DNA of 18,130 bases from Methanobacteriota archaeon. GTDB lineage: Archaea; Thermoplasmatota; Thermoplasmata; RBG-16-68-12. Made by a program: the position numbers and the translations under genes. Location: positions 1 to 18,130 of the forward strand of contig VBLS01000029.1 in assembly GCA_005878635.1 (NCBI GenBank). Direction: 5' to 3'. Shown piece by piece: positions 1 to 6,710 of the stretch; positions within the stretch are counted from its first letter, which is position 1; each line of letters begins with the position of its first letter. Below the pieces are notes generated by a model. That model was not told the origin of the DNA, made no database searches, and saw nothing but the letters and a program-made list of their open reading frames with translations.

Positions 1-539
1 ATCGGGATGCGGCGCAACAGGACCGCGCTGGCGGTGTTGCTCGTCCCCCAGCACATCGCCGCGCCGACGAGCATCAGGTTGCCGATCAGGAATCCCAGGA
101 ACTGAACGTCTCCGAAACGAAGCTGCGTCGTCACGAGGAAGGCGCCGACCGCGATCCCGCCGAGGGCGAGGTATTCCCGGGGTGTCGCGCGCTCCCCGAG
201 AAACGCGTACGCGAAGAGGATCGTGAACAGGGCCTCGCTGTTCGAGAGGAGCACGGAGTTCGAAGCGGTCGTCCGCTCGAGCCCGTAGAAGTAGACGATC
301 GGCGCGGCCACCGCCCCGACCACGCCGGACAAGGCGAGGAGCGGCCAATCGGAACGAGCGATCCGCAGCCGTCGCAGGCTCGGCGACAACGCAATCGCGG
401 GGACGAGTTGGATGAGCAACGCGACGACGAACGGATGGACCTCGGTCAAGACGCGCTTCGAAAGGCTCGGCCAGACGCCGAAGAGGACGGCCGCGATGAC
501 GATGGCGAGATAGCCGCGGGTCCGCTGCGGGATCTTCAC
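1..539 (-). CDS. EamA/DMT-family transporter, partial (3' end outside window)
   Basis: This gene enters from the left edge. About 179 codons are visible, beginning at a GTG (complement of 537-539) with the peptide MKIPQRTRGYLAIVIAAVLF. The protein is a run of hydrophobic helices separated by short basic loops (SLRRLRIARSDW, LGERATPREY). The patterns IVYFYGLERTTASNSVLLSN and LFAYAFLGERATPREY are typical of EamA (drug/metabolite transporter superfamily) proteins, in which one repeat of about five helices is duplicated. Only the first repeat and the start of the second are present here. It is an inner-membrane transporter for an unknown small metabolite. It is divergent from the E1-alpha gene and the two share the intergenic region 540-649. 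The family call rests on the overall pattern; the substrate cannot be inferred. No strong ribosome binding site precedes the GTG, so the start is less certain than the family. Confidence 0.8.
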   Translation of the reverse strand, partial: MKIPQRTRGYLAIVIAAVLFGVWPSLSKRVLTEVHPFVVALLIQLVPAIALSPSLRRLRIARSDWPLLALSGVVGAVAAPIVYFYGLERTTASNSVLLSNSEALFTILFAYAFLGERATPREYLALGGIAVGAFLVTTQLRFGDVQFLGFLIGNLMLVGAAMCWGTSNTASAVLLRRIP

Positions 540-591
540 ATTTCCCGTCCGGACAACGGCCGAGACATCTTAGAGATTCTCGGGACGGAAG

Positions 592-643
592 GCTTAAGGC
601 GACCGCGGCCGTTTTGTCGCTCCCGTCCTCTGGGGGTGCGAGG
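592..643 (+). promoter_or_regulatory. Probable promoter and ribosome binding site of the E1-alpha gene
   Basis: A TATA-like GCTTAAGG lies at 592-599. Archaeal spacing (about 26 nt) puts transcription start near 622, downstream of an in-frame TTG at 614 and upstream of the GTG at 650. GGGGGTG at 632-638 and GAGG at 640-643 resemble an archaeal Shine-Dalgarno sequence 6-11 nt before that GTG. This favours GTG 650 over TTG 614. The box is a weak match, so this is inference from spacing. Confidence 0.4.
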
Positions 644-649
644 AACCGC

Positions 650-1723
650 GTGGTCGATGCCCTCCGTGTGATTCGAGACGACGGCTCGACAGACCCCCGT
701 CTCGACCCGAAGCTTTCCGAGGCCGACGCGGTCCGTCTGTACCGCGGGATGAGCTTGCAGCGGATCCTCGACAACCGAATGCTGGCGTTGCAACGCCAAG
801 GCCGGATCGGCTTCTACGGTCCCTCCCTCGGTCAGGAGGCCGCGATCGTCGGCGCCGCGATCGCGATGGAGCCGGACGACTGGATCGTCCCCCAATACCG
901 CGAGCCGGGCGCCGCGCTGGTCCGCGGCATGCCGCTCAAAGAGTTGCTCTGTCAACTCATGGGGAACGCGGAGGACGCGGTCAAGGGCCGGCAGATGCCC
1001 TGCCACTACGTGTACCGGAAGGGGAACTACCTGTCGATCTCCTCACCGGTCGGCACGCAGCTCCCCCACGCGGTCGGCATCGGATGGGCGATGAGGCTCC
1101 GACGCGAGCCGCACGCGGTCCTGGTCTTCTTCGGCGACGGGGCGACGAGCACCGCGGACTTCCACAGTGCGATGAACTTCGCGGGCGTCTTCCGCACTCC
1201 GACCGTCTTCCTGTGCAACAACAATCAATGGGCCATCTCCGTCCCGGTCGCGAAGCAGACGGCCGCCTCGACGCTCGCGCAGAAAGCGCCGGCGTACGGC
1301 TTCGATGGCGTCCGCGTCGATGGCATGGACGCCCTCGCGGTCTACCGAACGACCCGCGACGCGGCCGGACGCGCCCGCGAGGGCCAGGGGCCGACCATGA
1401 TCGAGGCCGTGACGTACCGCCTCGGACCGCACTCCTCGAGCGATGACCCGGCTCGATACCGCGACGAAGCGGAGGTCGCGACGTGGAGGGCCCGCGATCC
1501 GATCGCCCGATTCCGGAAGTACCTCGAGCATGCCGGATGGTGGGACGAGGGGAGGGAAGCTCGCCTCGAACAAGAGATCGGCGACGAGATCACCCACGCG
1601 ATCCAGGAGGCCGAACGAGCCGGGCCGCCCGGGATCGACACGCTCTTCACGGACGTCTACGAGACGATGCCGGCCCATCTGCGGGAGGAGCGGGACGCCT
1701 TCGTCGCGTTCCGCGGGAGGTGA
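650..1723 (+). CDS. 2-oxoacid dehydrogenase (branched-chain type) E1 component, alpha subunit, copy 1
   Basis: Thiamine-diphosphate-dependent E1-alpha, 357 aa. It decarboxylates a 2-oxoacid and, with E1-beta, transfers the acyl group to the lipoyl arm of E2 in the cytoplasm. The TPP/Mg motif runs from GDG (162-164) to the paired Asn at about 191 (NNQWAISVPVAKQTAA). The family phosphorylation-loop sequence GPHSSSDDP is present, with His261. The N-terminal QRQGRIGFYGPSLGQEA and YREPGAALVRG are typical of archaeal and bacterial BCKDH-type alpha chains. An oddity is that the usual TSEGDFH after GDGA reads TSTADFH here. The gene ends in a 4-nt GTGA overlap with the TPR gene, so the two are probably co-translated, and E1-beta follows. 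Substrate (branched-chain 2-oxoacid, pyruvate or other) cannot be decided from sequence alone. A second, clearly related alpha subunit lies at 14114. Confidence 0.93.
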   Translation: MVDALRVIRDDGSTDPRLDPKLSEADAVRLYRGMSLQRILDNRMLALQRQGRIGFYGPSLGQEAAIVGAAIAMEPDDWIVPQYREPGAALVRGMPLKELLCQLMGNAEDAVKGRQMPCHYVYRKGNYLSISSPVGTQLPHAVGIGWAMRLRREPHAVLVFFGDGATSTADFHSAMNFAGVFRTPTVFLCNNNQWAISVPVAKQTAASTLAQKAPAYGFDGVRVDGMDALAVYRTTRDAAGRAREGQGPTMIEAVTYRLGPHSSSDDPARYRDEAEVATWRARDPIARFRKYLEHAGWWDEGREARLEQEIGDEITHAIQEAERAGPPGIDTLFTDVYETMPAHLREERDAFVAFRGR

Positions 1724-2307
1724 GCCGCCTGGCGAAGAAAGGACCCGCGGCGCCGACATCGGCACCCTCCACGGCCTCCGGCGTGCAGCGGGCACACGAG
1801 CTGTTCAAACAGGGCCGCGCGAAGGAGGCCCTGGCCATCGTCCGACCGTTGTTGCAACGCAAGGGCGAGGTCGACGGCGATGCCTGCGCCCTCGCCGCCG
1901 CATGCCTCGGCGCGGAGGGGGACTATGCGGAGGCCGCGCGCGTCGACGGCTTGATGACCGAGGCGGATCCGGAGAACCCGCAAGGGTGGAACAGCCTCGG
2001 ATATGACCTATTTCATGCGGGCGATCTGCAGGGGGCGCTCGAGGCTTTCGAGCGCGCGGTCGAACTCGAGCCGACGCGCGCGAGCACCTACTTCAACCTG
2101 GCGCGGATCGCGGCGCGGATGGGCGACAAGTCCAAGGTCATCGAGCACTTCGCGAAGGCGGTGCAGCTCCAGGCGGACCTCCGGGATCGGCTCGACGAAG
2201 ATCCCGACCTGAGGCCGTTCAAGGACGATCCGGATCTGCAGGGACGGTTGCCCGGCGGGACGCCGAGCGAGGATCCGTACGCGGAGTACTACGCCACGAG
2301 GTCGTGA
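1720..2307 (+). CDS. TPR-repeat protein encoded between E1-alpha and E1-beta
   Basis: A 195-aa soluble protein. An Ala/Pro/Ser-rich N-terminus (about residues 1-25) is followed by tetratricopeptide repeats. The clearest is the pair around GWNSLGYDLFHAGDLQGALE AFERAVELEP and TYFNLARIAARMGDKSKVIE HFAKAVQL, with an earlier degenerate repeat around AHELFKQGRAKEALAIVRPL. The C-terminus (RLDEDPDLRPFKDDPDLQG) matches the tail often seen after TPRs. TPRs bind other proteins, so a scaffold or assembly role for the dehydrogenase complex is possible, but this is inference from position only. Start is GTG 1720, overlapping the E1-alpha stop as GTGA; the same junction type recurs in the window. It is followed at once by E1-beta. 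No enzyme motif is seen. Confidence 0.82.
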   Translation: MSRLAKKGPAAPTSAPSTASGVQRAHELFKQGRAKEALAIVRPLLQRKGEVDGDACALAAACLGAEGDYAEAARVDGLMTEADPENPQGWNSLGYDLFHAGDLQGALEAFERAVELEPTRASTYFNLARIAARMGDKSKVIEHFAKAVQLQADLRDRLDEDPDLRPFKDDPDLQGRLPGGTPSEDPYAEYYATRS

Positions 2308-2309
2308 CC

Positions 2310-3281
2310 ATGCCCGCGATGACGATGGTGCAGGCGATCAACAATGCCCTCCGGGAGGAGATGCGACGGGACGATCGCGTCATCGTGCTCGGAGAGGACG
2401 TCGGCCGAAACGGAGGGGTCTTCCGGTGCACGGAAGGCCTGCTCGACGAATTCCCGGACCGCGTCTTCGACACGCCCCTGGCGGAGGGAGGGATCATCGG
2501 GACGGCGATCGGCATGGCTCTGTATGGACTGCGCCCGGTCCCCGAGATCCAGTTCATGGACTTCATCTATCCCGCCTTCGACCAGATCGTCTCCGAGGCC
2601 GCGAAGATGCGCTACCGGTCCGGGGGCCAGTTCACCGTCCCGATGACGATCCGCACGCCCTTCGGCGGCGGGATCCGCGGAGGCCACTACCACTCCCAGT
2701 CCTCGGAGGCGTATTTCTGTCACACGCCCGGCCTGAAGGTCGTCGTCCCCTCGACGCCGAAGGAGGCGAAAGGCCTCCTGACCGCGTCGATCCGCGATCC
2801 CGATCCCGTCATGTTCCTCGAGCCGAAGAAGCTGTACCGATCGTCCCGCGAAGAGGTGCCGGAGGGCGAGGTCCTCGTGCCGATCGGAGAGGCGGCCGTC
2901 CGGAGGCCCGGCAAGGATCTCTCCCTGATCGCGTACGGATACATGGCGCAAGTGTGCCTCGAGGCCGCGGCGAAGGCCTCGGAGAAGGGCGTCGAGGCCG
3001 AGGTCATCGACCTGCGGACCCTCGTCCCGCTCGACGAGCCGACGATCCTGGCCTCGGTCAAGAAGACCGGCCGCGCCGTCGTCGTGTACGAGGCACCGCG
3101 GACCGGCGGCTTCGGTGGGGAGATCAGCGCGATTCTCGCGGAGAAGGCGATCGAGTACCTCCGCGGTCCCATCGTCCGCGTGACGGGCTTCGATACGCCG
3201 TTCCCCTACACCCTCGAGGACGTCTATATGCCCAACGCGGATCGAGTGCTCGCCGCGATCGACAAGGTCATGGCCTTCTGA
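2310..3281 (+). CDS. 2-oxoacid dehydrogenase (branched-chain type) E1 component, beta subunit
   Basis: The 323-aa E1-beta partner of the alpha subunit, forming the alpha2beta2 decarboxylase with TPP at the interface. Recognisable family blocks in order are VIVLGEDVGRNGGVFRCTEG, FDTPLAEGGIIGTAIGMALY, EIQFMDFIYPAFDQI, the glycine-rich TPFGGGIRGGHYHSQSSEAY (with the conserved His), LKVVVPSTPKEAKGLL, VIDLRTLVPLD and the C-terminal TGFDTPFPYTLEDVYMPNAD. Length is normal for the family. ATG 2310 is chosen because GAGGT lies 7 nt upstream (2298-2302); an in-frame GTG at 2304, overlapping the TPR stop as GTGA, is the alternative. It is the only E1-beta in the window although there are two E1-alpha genes. 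A convergent minus-strand membrane gene ends 7 nt downstream. Confidence 0.94.
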   Translation: MPAMTMVQAINNALREEMRRDDRVIVLGEDVGRNGGVFRCTEGLLDEFPDRVFDTPLAEGGIIGTAIGMALYGLRPVPEIQFMDFIYPAFDQIVSEAAKMRYRSGGQFTVPMTIRTPFGGGIRGGHYHSQSSEAYFCHTPGLKVVVPSTPKEAKGLLTASIRDPDPVMFLEPKKLYRSSREEVPEGEVLVPIGEAAVRRPGKDLSLIAYGYMAQVCLEAAAKASEKGVEAEVIDLRTLVPLDEPTILASVKKTGRAVVVYEAPRTGGFGGEISAILAEKAIEYLRGPIVRVTGFDTPFPYTLEDVYMPNADRVLAAIDKVMAF

Positions 3282-3288
3282 GCGACGA

Positions 3289-3690
3289 TCACATCGAGGG
3301 ACGGACTTGCCGGAACGCCCGGCTGACGCTCAGCAGGTAGATCAGGACCGCGCCCCCGATCACCAGCGTTATCGCGGACGTCAAGGTGAGCGACGCATCC
3401 GGGCGGAGGAAGGCGTTGTACCCGACGTAGACCAGGGTGACGAGCGACGCCAGGATCGCCAGGCCCCAACCCCACGCGCGCATCTGCATGAGCCCGAGAC
3501 TCGCGGCCCCCAGCACGATGGCGATGCCGAAGAACAGCAACCCGTTCAGGAGGAGCGGAACTCCCTGCGCCGGGAAGGGGAGCAGGAACGCGAGCCCGAC
3601 GATGAAGCTCGCCAAGGAGATGAGGAAGGAGATCAAGGCCGCGAGGCCGACGAGTCCGCCCAGGATCGTGATGCCCAACGGCCGCGCCAC
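3289..3690 (-). CDS. Small four-helix membrane protein of unknown function
   Basis: A 133-aa, highly hydrophobic protein with about four predicted membrane helices: near residues 6-35, 42-67, 72-92 and 104-123. A short basic tail ends in RAFRQVRPSM. The pattern resembles small uncharacterised DUF-type integral membrane proteins of archaea and bacteria; no catalytic or transport motif is seen, so no function is given. Start is GTG (complement of 3688-3690), preceded by a good ribosome binding site GAGGTG with an 8-nt spacer. It is convergent with E1-beta (7 nt between stops) and divergent from E2, so it interrupts the dehydrogenase gene set. Its probable leader contains a candidate structured RNA (3712-3787). 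Confidence 0.72.
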   Translation of the reverse strand: MARPLGITILGGLVGLAALISFLISLASFIVGLAFLLPFPAQGVPLLLNGLLFFGIAIVLGAASLGLMQMRAWGWGLAILASLVTLVYVGYNAFLRPDASLTLTSAITLVIGGAVLIYLLSVSRAFRQVRPSM

Positions 3691-3711
3691 GTTCGAGGCA
3701 CCTCAAGGAAA

Positions 3712-3803
3712 GGAGGAGCAGGACGGGAATCGCTCCGGCGCAAGGCGCCGGGCACAAATCACGCCCACCGGTCTGTGCCACTCCTCCACGTCTCCACTCC
3801 TCC
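3712..3803 (-). other. Candidate structured leader RNA (three-helix junction) upstream of the membrane-protein gene
   Basis: Three helices can be drawn by eye. P1 is GGAGGAG (3712-3718) with CTCCTCC (3781-3787). P2 is CCGGCGC/GCGCCGG (3735-3741 with 3745-3751, loop AAG). P3 is GGCACA/TGTGCC (3751-3756 with 3774-3779). P1 encloses the other two. A second copy of the P1 strand, within a 10-bp direct repeat CCACTCCTCC at 3778-3787 and 3794-3803, would allow an alternative P1. On the minus strand a TATA-like element (complement of 3827-3834) would start transcription near 3804, just before these helices and about 115 nt ahead of the gene start. All pairs are exact, but GC-rich DNA gives chance pairing, and no known RNA family is recognised. 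Confidence 0.3.
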
Positions 3804-3826
3804 CCGAGAAGGCATCGGCCGACGGC

Positions 3827-3834
3827 CATAAAAT
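3827..3834. promoter_or_regulatory. TATA-like element in the divergent region between membrane gene and E2
   Basis: CATAAAAT at 3827-3834 is one of two A/T-rich elements in an otherwise GC-rich 242-bp intergenic region. Read on the minus strand (ATTTTATG) it could drive the membrane-protein gene with a leader of about 115 nt. Read on the plus strand it could drive E2 with a leader of about 75 nt. Confidence 0.35.
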
Positions 3835-3874
3835 GTATTCGCTTCGTCGCGGGAACGAGGGCCCGCCCGAGGTG

Positions 3875-3930
3875 CAAAATGTTAAGACGCGTGCGGGTCT
3901 TGCGAACGATGTCGACGTCGGAATGAGGGA
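3875..3930 (+). promoter_or_regulatory. Probable promoter and ribosome binding site of the E2 gene
   Basis: CAAAATGTTAAG at 3875-3886 is A/T-rich in a GC-rich context and lies at a suitable distance for a start site near 3907. GAGGGA at 3925-3930 is a Shine-Dalgarno-like sequence just before ATG 3933. This suggests that E2 is transcribed separately from the E1 genes. Confidence 0.4.
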
Positions 3931-3932
3931 CG

Positions 3933-5210
3933 ATGGCGCGCGAGTTCAAGCTCCCGGACATCGGGGAAGGGGTCCACGAGGGCGAGGTCGTCAAGTGGTT
4001 CGTGAAGGAAGGCGACCCCATCCGGGAGAATGACCCGGTCGTCGAAGTGATGACGGACAAGGTCACGGTGCAGATCCCATCGCCGGTCACGGGCAAGGTC
4101 CTCCAGCTCCGGGCGAAGGAGGGAGAGGTTGTCAAGGTGGGCGCCACCCTGGTCGTCTTCGGCGAAGACGGAGAGGCGCCTCCCGCGACGCCGTCCGCGC
4201 CGGCCGCCCGACCGGCATCATCGGCTCCTCCGCCCGCTCCGAGCAGGACCTCGGCCCCTCCGCCGCCGCCTCCTTCCTCGGGAGAGGCCCTCGCGGCTCC
4301 CGCGGTCCGCCGCCTCGCGAAGGAACTGAACGTGAACCTCGGGGCGGTCCGCGGCAGCGGTCCCCAGGGGCGCATCCTGGAAGACGATGTCCGGCGGGTC
4401 GCACAGGCCTCCGCGGTCGCTCCCGCGGCGACGATTTCAAAGCCCGCTCCGGCGCCTCAAGCGGTCCGACCCGCGGTTCCCCAGGCCGCATCATCCGGGG
4501 CCCGCGGCGGCGAGGAGCGCATCCCGATCCACGGCCTCCGCAAGCGGATCTTCGAGAAGATGGCAAAGTCGAACGTGACGGCGGCCCACTTCACCTACGT
4601 CGAGGAAGTGGACATGTCCCAGCTCGTCCACTTGCGGGATCACCTCAAGGAGACCTCGGAGCGAAAGGGAATCAAGCTGACGTTCCTGCCGTTTTTCATC
4701 AAGTCGGTCCTCGGCGCCCTCAAGGAGTTCCCGGCGCTCAACAGCTCCGTCGACGACGAGCACGGCGAAATCGTCGTCAAGAGATACTACAACATCGGGA
4801 TCGCGACCGCCACGGACGAGGGGCTGACCGTCACCGTCGTCCACGAGGCGGACAAGAAGGACCTGTGGGGCCTCGCGAAGGAAATCGAACGCCTCTCGAA
4901 TGCGGCCCGGGACAAGAAGCTGGCCCTCGAGGACGTGCTCGGGTCCACCTTCACGATCACGTCCCTCGGCAAGGAGGGAGGCGTCTTCGCGACGCCGATC
5001 ATCAATTGGCCGGAGGTCGGGATCCTCGGGATCCACAAGATCGAGAAGCGCCCCGTGGTCCGGAACGACCAGATCGTGGTCCGGGACATGATGTACTTGT
5101 CGTGCTCCTTCGACCACCGCGTCGTCGACGGACATGTCGGAGCCGCCTTCGTGCAATCGATCCGCAATTCGCTCGAGCATCCCGCCCTCTTGTTCGTCGG
5201 ACTCGAGTGA
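3933..5210 (+). CDS. 2-oxoacid dehydrogenase complex E2 (lipoyl acyltransferase)
   Basis: The 425-aa core of the complex: it carries the acyl group on lipoyl-lysine and passes it to CoA. The N-terminal lipoyl domain (about 1-80) has the lipoylated Lys43 in VMTDKVTVQIP. A Pro/Ala linker follows, then a peripheral subunit-binding domain (about 120-158: LAAPAVRRLAKELNVNLGAV, GSGPQGRILEDDV). A second Pro/Ala linker leads to the catalytic domain from about 193 (IPIHGLRKRIFEKMAKS). The acyltransferase motif SFDHRVVDG carries His395 and Asp399. There is a single lipoyl domain, as is common for archaeal and branched-chain-type E2. Lys43 is the presumed target of the LipB and LipA encoded in this window. 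Strong family match; the acyl specificity is not determined. Confidence 0.95.
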   Translation: MAREFKLPDIGEGVHEGEVVKWFVKEGDPIRENDPVVEVMTDKVTVQIPSPVTGKVLQLRAKEGEVVKVGATLVVFGEDGEAPPATPSAPAARPASSAPPPAPSRTSAPPPPPPSSGEALAAPAVRRLAKELNVNLGAVRGSGPQGRILEDDVRRVAQASAVAPAATISKPAPAPQAVRPAVPQAASSGARGGEERIPIHGLRKRIFEKMAKSNVTAAHFTYVEEVDMSQLVHLRDHLKETSERKGIKLTFLPFFIKSVLGALKEFPALNSSVDDEHGEIVVKRYYNIGIATATDEGLTVTVVHEADKKDLWGLAKEIERLSNAARDKKLALEDVLGSTFTITSLGKEGGVFATPIINWPEVGILGIHKIEKRPVVRNDQIVVRDMMYLSCSFDHRVVDGHVGAAFVQSIRNSLEHPALLFVGLE

Positions 5211-5227
5211 CCTGGATCGGTCGACGA

Positions 5228-5239
5228 ATAGCCGGCTAT
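5228..5239. repeat. 12-bp perfect palindrome between E2 and the beta-propeller gene
   Basis: ATAGCCGGCTAT is its own reverse complement. It lies 18 bp after the E2 stop, in a 131-bp intergenic region. It could be a protein binding site or part of a transcript end; no T-rich tract follows it. Nothing else is recognised in 5211-5341 except an A/T-rich CTTTTATG at 5321-5328, a possible TATA element for the next gene. Confidence 0.35.
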
Positions 5240-5341
5240 GCCGACTTGAGTTCTCAACGGTGACGATAGCCCGCCCGGCCAATCAGGGACCGGACATGCG
5301 CCCTTCACGGTGCATCAGCACTTTTATGCGGGGCAGGGTCA

Positions 5342-6646
5342 TTGAAGACTCGGCGGGATGTCTTGTTGTCTCCCCGGTTCCAACTGCCGTGGAGGAATTT
5401 GGGTACCCCGTGGGCTCCCATCCTTTGCGTCGTGATCGCGGCTGCCCTGCTGGCCACCTTCGTCAACGTGCCGGCGTTCGGTCCCCGAGCGGCGTCCGCG
5501 GGAACGCCCGCGTCGGACCTCGGCAATCGAGGGCGCGCGACGTTCGCGACCGCGTCGGCACCAAGCGTTCCTCCGACCCCCACCAGGACGGTCTTCGAAA
5601 GGGTCGGGGTCGTACTCCCGAACGGATCGCCCGGTGAGGCCGATTCCGTCCACGCCCGCGCGCCCTTCGTCCTCCGCGACGACGACGCCACGTACAAGAT
5701 GTGGTACATGGGCTACGATGGCTACCGATTTCGGATGCTGTACGCGACGTCCCCGGATGGAATCCACTGGCTGAAGCACGGAGTCATCATGGACGTGGGG
5801 GTCCCACCGTACAACTGGGATAGCGTGGGCGGACAGAGTGTGCTGAAGATCCAATCGGTCTACCACATGTGGTTCTCGGCGGGTTACTGGAGCGGCGGGC
5901 CTTTCGTCTTCTGGGCCCAAATCTACCACGCGGTCTCCATGGACGGCCTCTCCTGGAACGTCACCGGAGTTGCCCTCCCCCCGAACCAGTTTTGGGACCG
6001 CGGGATGACGAACGCCCCATGGGTCGTGCGAGACAGCGCCGGCGTCTTCTGGCTCTTCCACTCCGGCTGGGACGGTTCGAACACTCGTGTCGGCGTCGCA
6101 ACATCGGGGGACGGAATCTCCTTCACGCCGTACGCGGGAAACCCGATCCTCGACCTCGGGCCCTCCGGCTCCTGGGACGAATCCGACGTGAACACTCCCG
6201 CGGTCATCCCGGGCTCGACATGGCTCCTGTATTACGCGGGGACGAATCGCCAGGTGGGCGCCCTCGGGACCGCGACGTCGAGCGATGGATTCCACTGGTC
6301 CAAGTCGCAAGGCAATCCTGTGCTCGGCCCCGATCCTGCTCCCGCCTTCGACTCTTCCGGTTTGGTCTACCCGGATTGGCTGGCCGACCCCTCGGGATCG
6401 CGGCTCTATTACGCGGGAGGGGACGGAAGGACTCTCCAGATCGGCCTGATCAAGGCCTCAACCGTGCGGGATGATGTGCCCCTTCGCCTGGACGACACGC
6501 CGCGCATCGCGGCCCTCGGAACCGTGGCGGCGATCGATGCCGCGGTCGTGGGCCTCGCGCTGGTCGTGGGGCGTCGACCGCAGAGGAGGCCCTCCGCGCC
6601 CCCATCTCAAGAATGGCCGCCGATTCGACCGCCTGGGTCATCCTGA
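5342..6646 (+). CDS. Secreted, membrane-anchored five-bladed beta-propeller protein (glycosyl-hydrolase-like fold)
   Basis: A 434-aa protein, predicted extracytoplasmic. The N-terminus has TRRDVLL (Tat-like twin Arg), a hydrophobic stretch at about 26-46 and a possible cleavage site after ASA (51-53). A Ser/Thr/Pro/Ala-rich spacer to about 80 follows. Five repeats share a hydrophobic strand, Tyr/Trp-x-Gly, then A-T-S-x-D-G-x-x-W: MWYMGYDG with SPDGIHW (143), MWFSAGYW with SMDGLSW, WLFHSGWDG with SGDGISF, LLYYAG with SSDGFHW, and LYYAGGDG. Each unit is entered by a (W/F)D segment. This is the pattern of the GH43/GH32/GH130-type five-bladed propeller. A C-terminal membrane helix (about 387-408) and a short basic tail follow. 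Catalytic acids cannot be assigned, so hydrolase activity is only possible. Start TTG 5342 is uncertain; TTG at 5363 or 5366 are alternatives. Confidence 0.72.
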   Translation: MKTRRDVLLSPRFQLPWRNLGTPWAPILCVVIAAALLATFVNVPAFGPRAASAGTPASDLGNRGRATFATASAPSVPPTPTRTVFERVGVVLPNGSPGEADSVHARAPFVLRDDDATYKMWYMGYDGYRFRMLYATSPDGIHWLKHGVIMDVGVPPYNWDSVGGQSVLKIQSVYHMWFSAGYWSGGPFVFWAQIYHAVSMDGLSWNVTGVALPPNQFWDRGMTNAPWVVRDSAGVFWLFHSGWDGSNTRVGVATSGDGISFTPYAGNPILDLGPSGSWDESDVNTPAVIPGSTWLLYYAGTNRQVGALGTATSSDGFHWSKSQGNPVLGPDPAPAFDSSGLVYPDWLADPSGSRLYYAGGDGRTLQIGLIKASTVRDDVPLRLDDTPRIAALGTVAAIDAAVVGLALVVGRRPQRRPSAPPSQEWPPIRPPGSS

Positions 6647-6678
6647 GATTTCAGCCACCTGGAAAGCGTGAACCAAAG

Positions 6679-6685
6679 GCATATG
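6679..6685 (+). promoter_or_regulatory. TATA-like box of the E3 gene (leaderless spacing)
   Basis: GCATATG is centred about 29 nt upstream of the ATG at 6711, and no Shine-Dalgarno sequence precedes that ATG. This fits an archaeal promoter giving a transcript with almost no leader, and suggests E3 and lipB form their own transcription unit. Confidence 0.5.
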
Positions 6686-6710
6686 CGCCCGGCGCCCTTT
6701 TCGCGCAACA

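Noticed and set aside
131..394. Minus-strand reading frame rich in Arg and Ser inside the transporter gene
   Set aside because: It is a shadow of the EamA frame; low-complexity Arg/Ser composition is typical of off-frame reading of GC-rich DNA.
614..649. Upstream TTG start for E1-alpha copy 1
   Set aside because: It lies before the predicted transcription start, and the GTG at 650 has the ribosome binding site.
3437..4033. Plus-strand frame across the divergent region before E2
   Set aside because: It overlaps the membrane gene antisense and the E2 start out of frame, with no domain; the region is better explained as promoters and leader.
4180..4490. Proline/alanine repeats in E2
   Set aside because: These are the normal flexible linkers between lipoyl, subunit-binding and catalytic domains.
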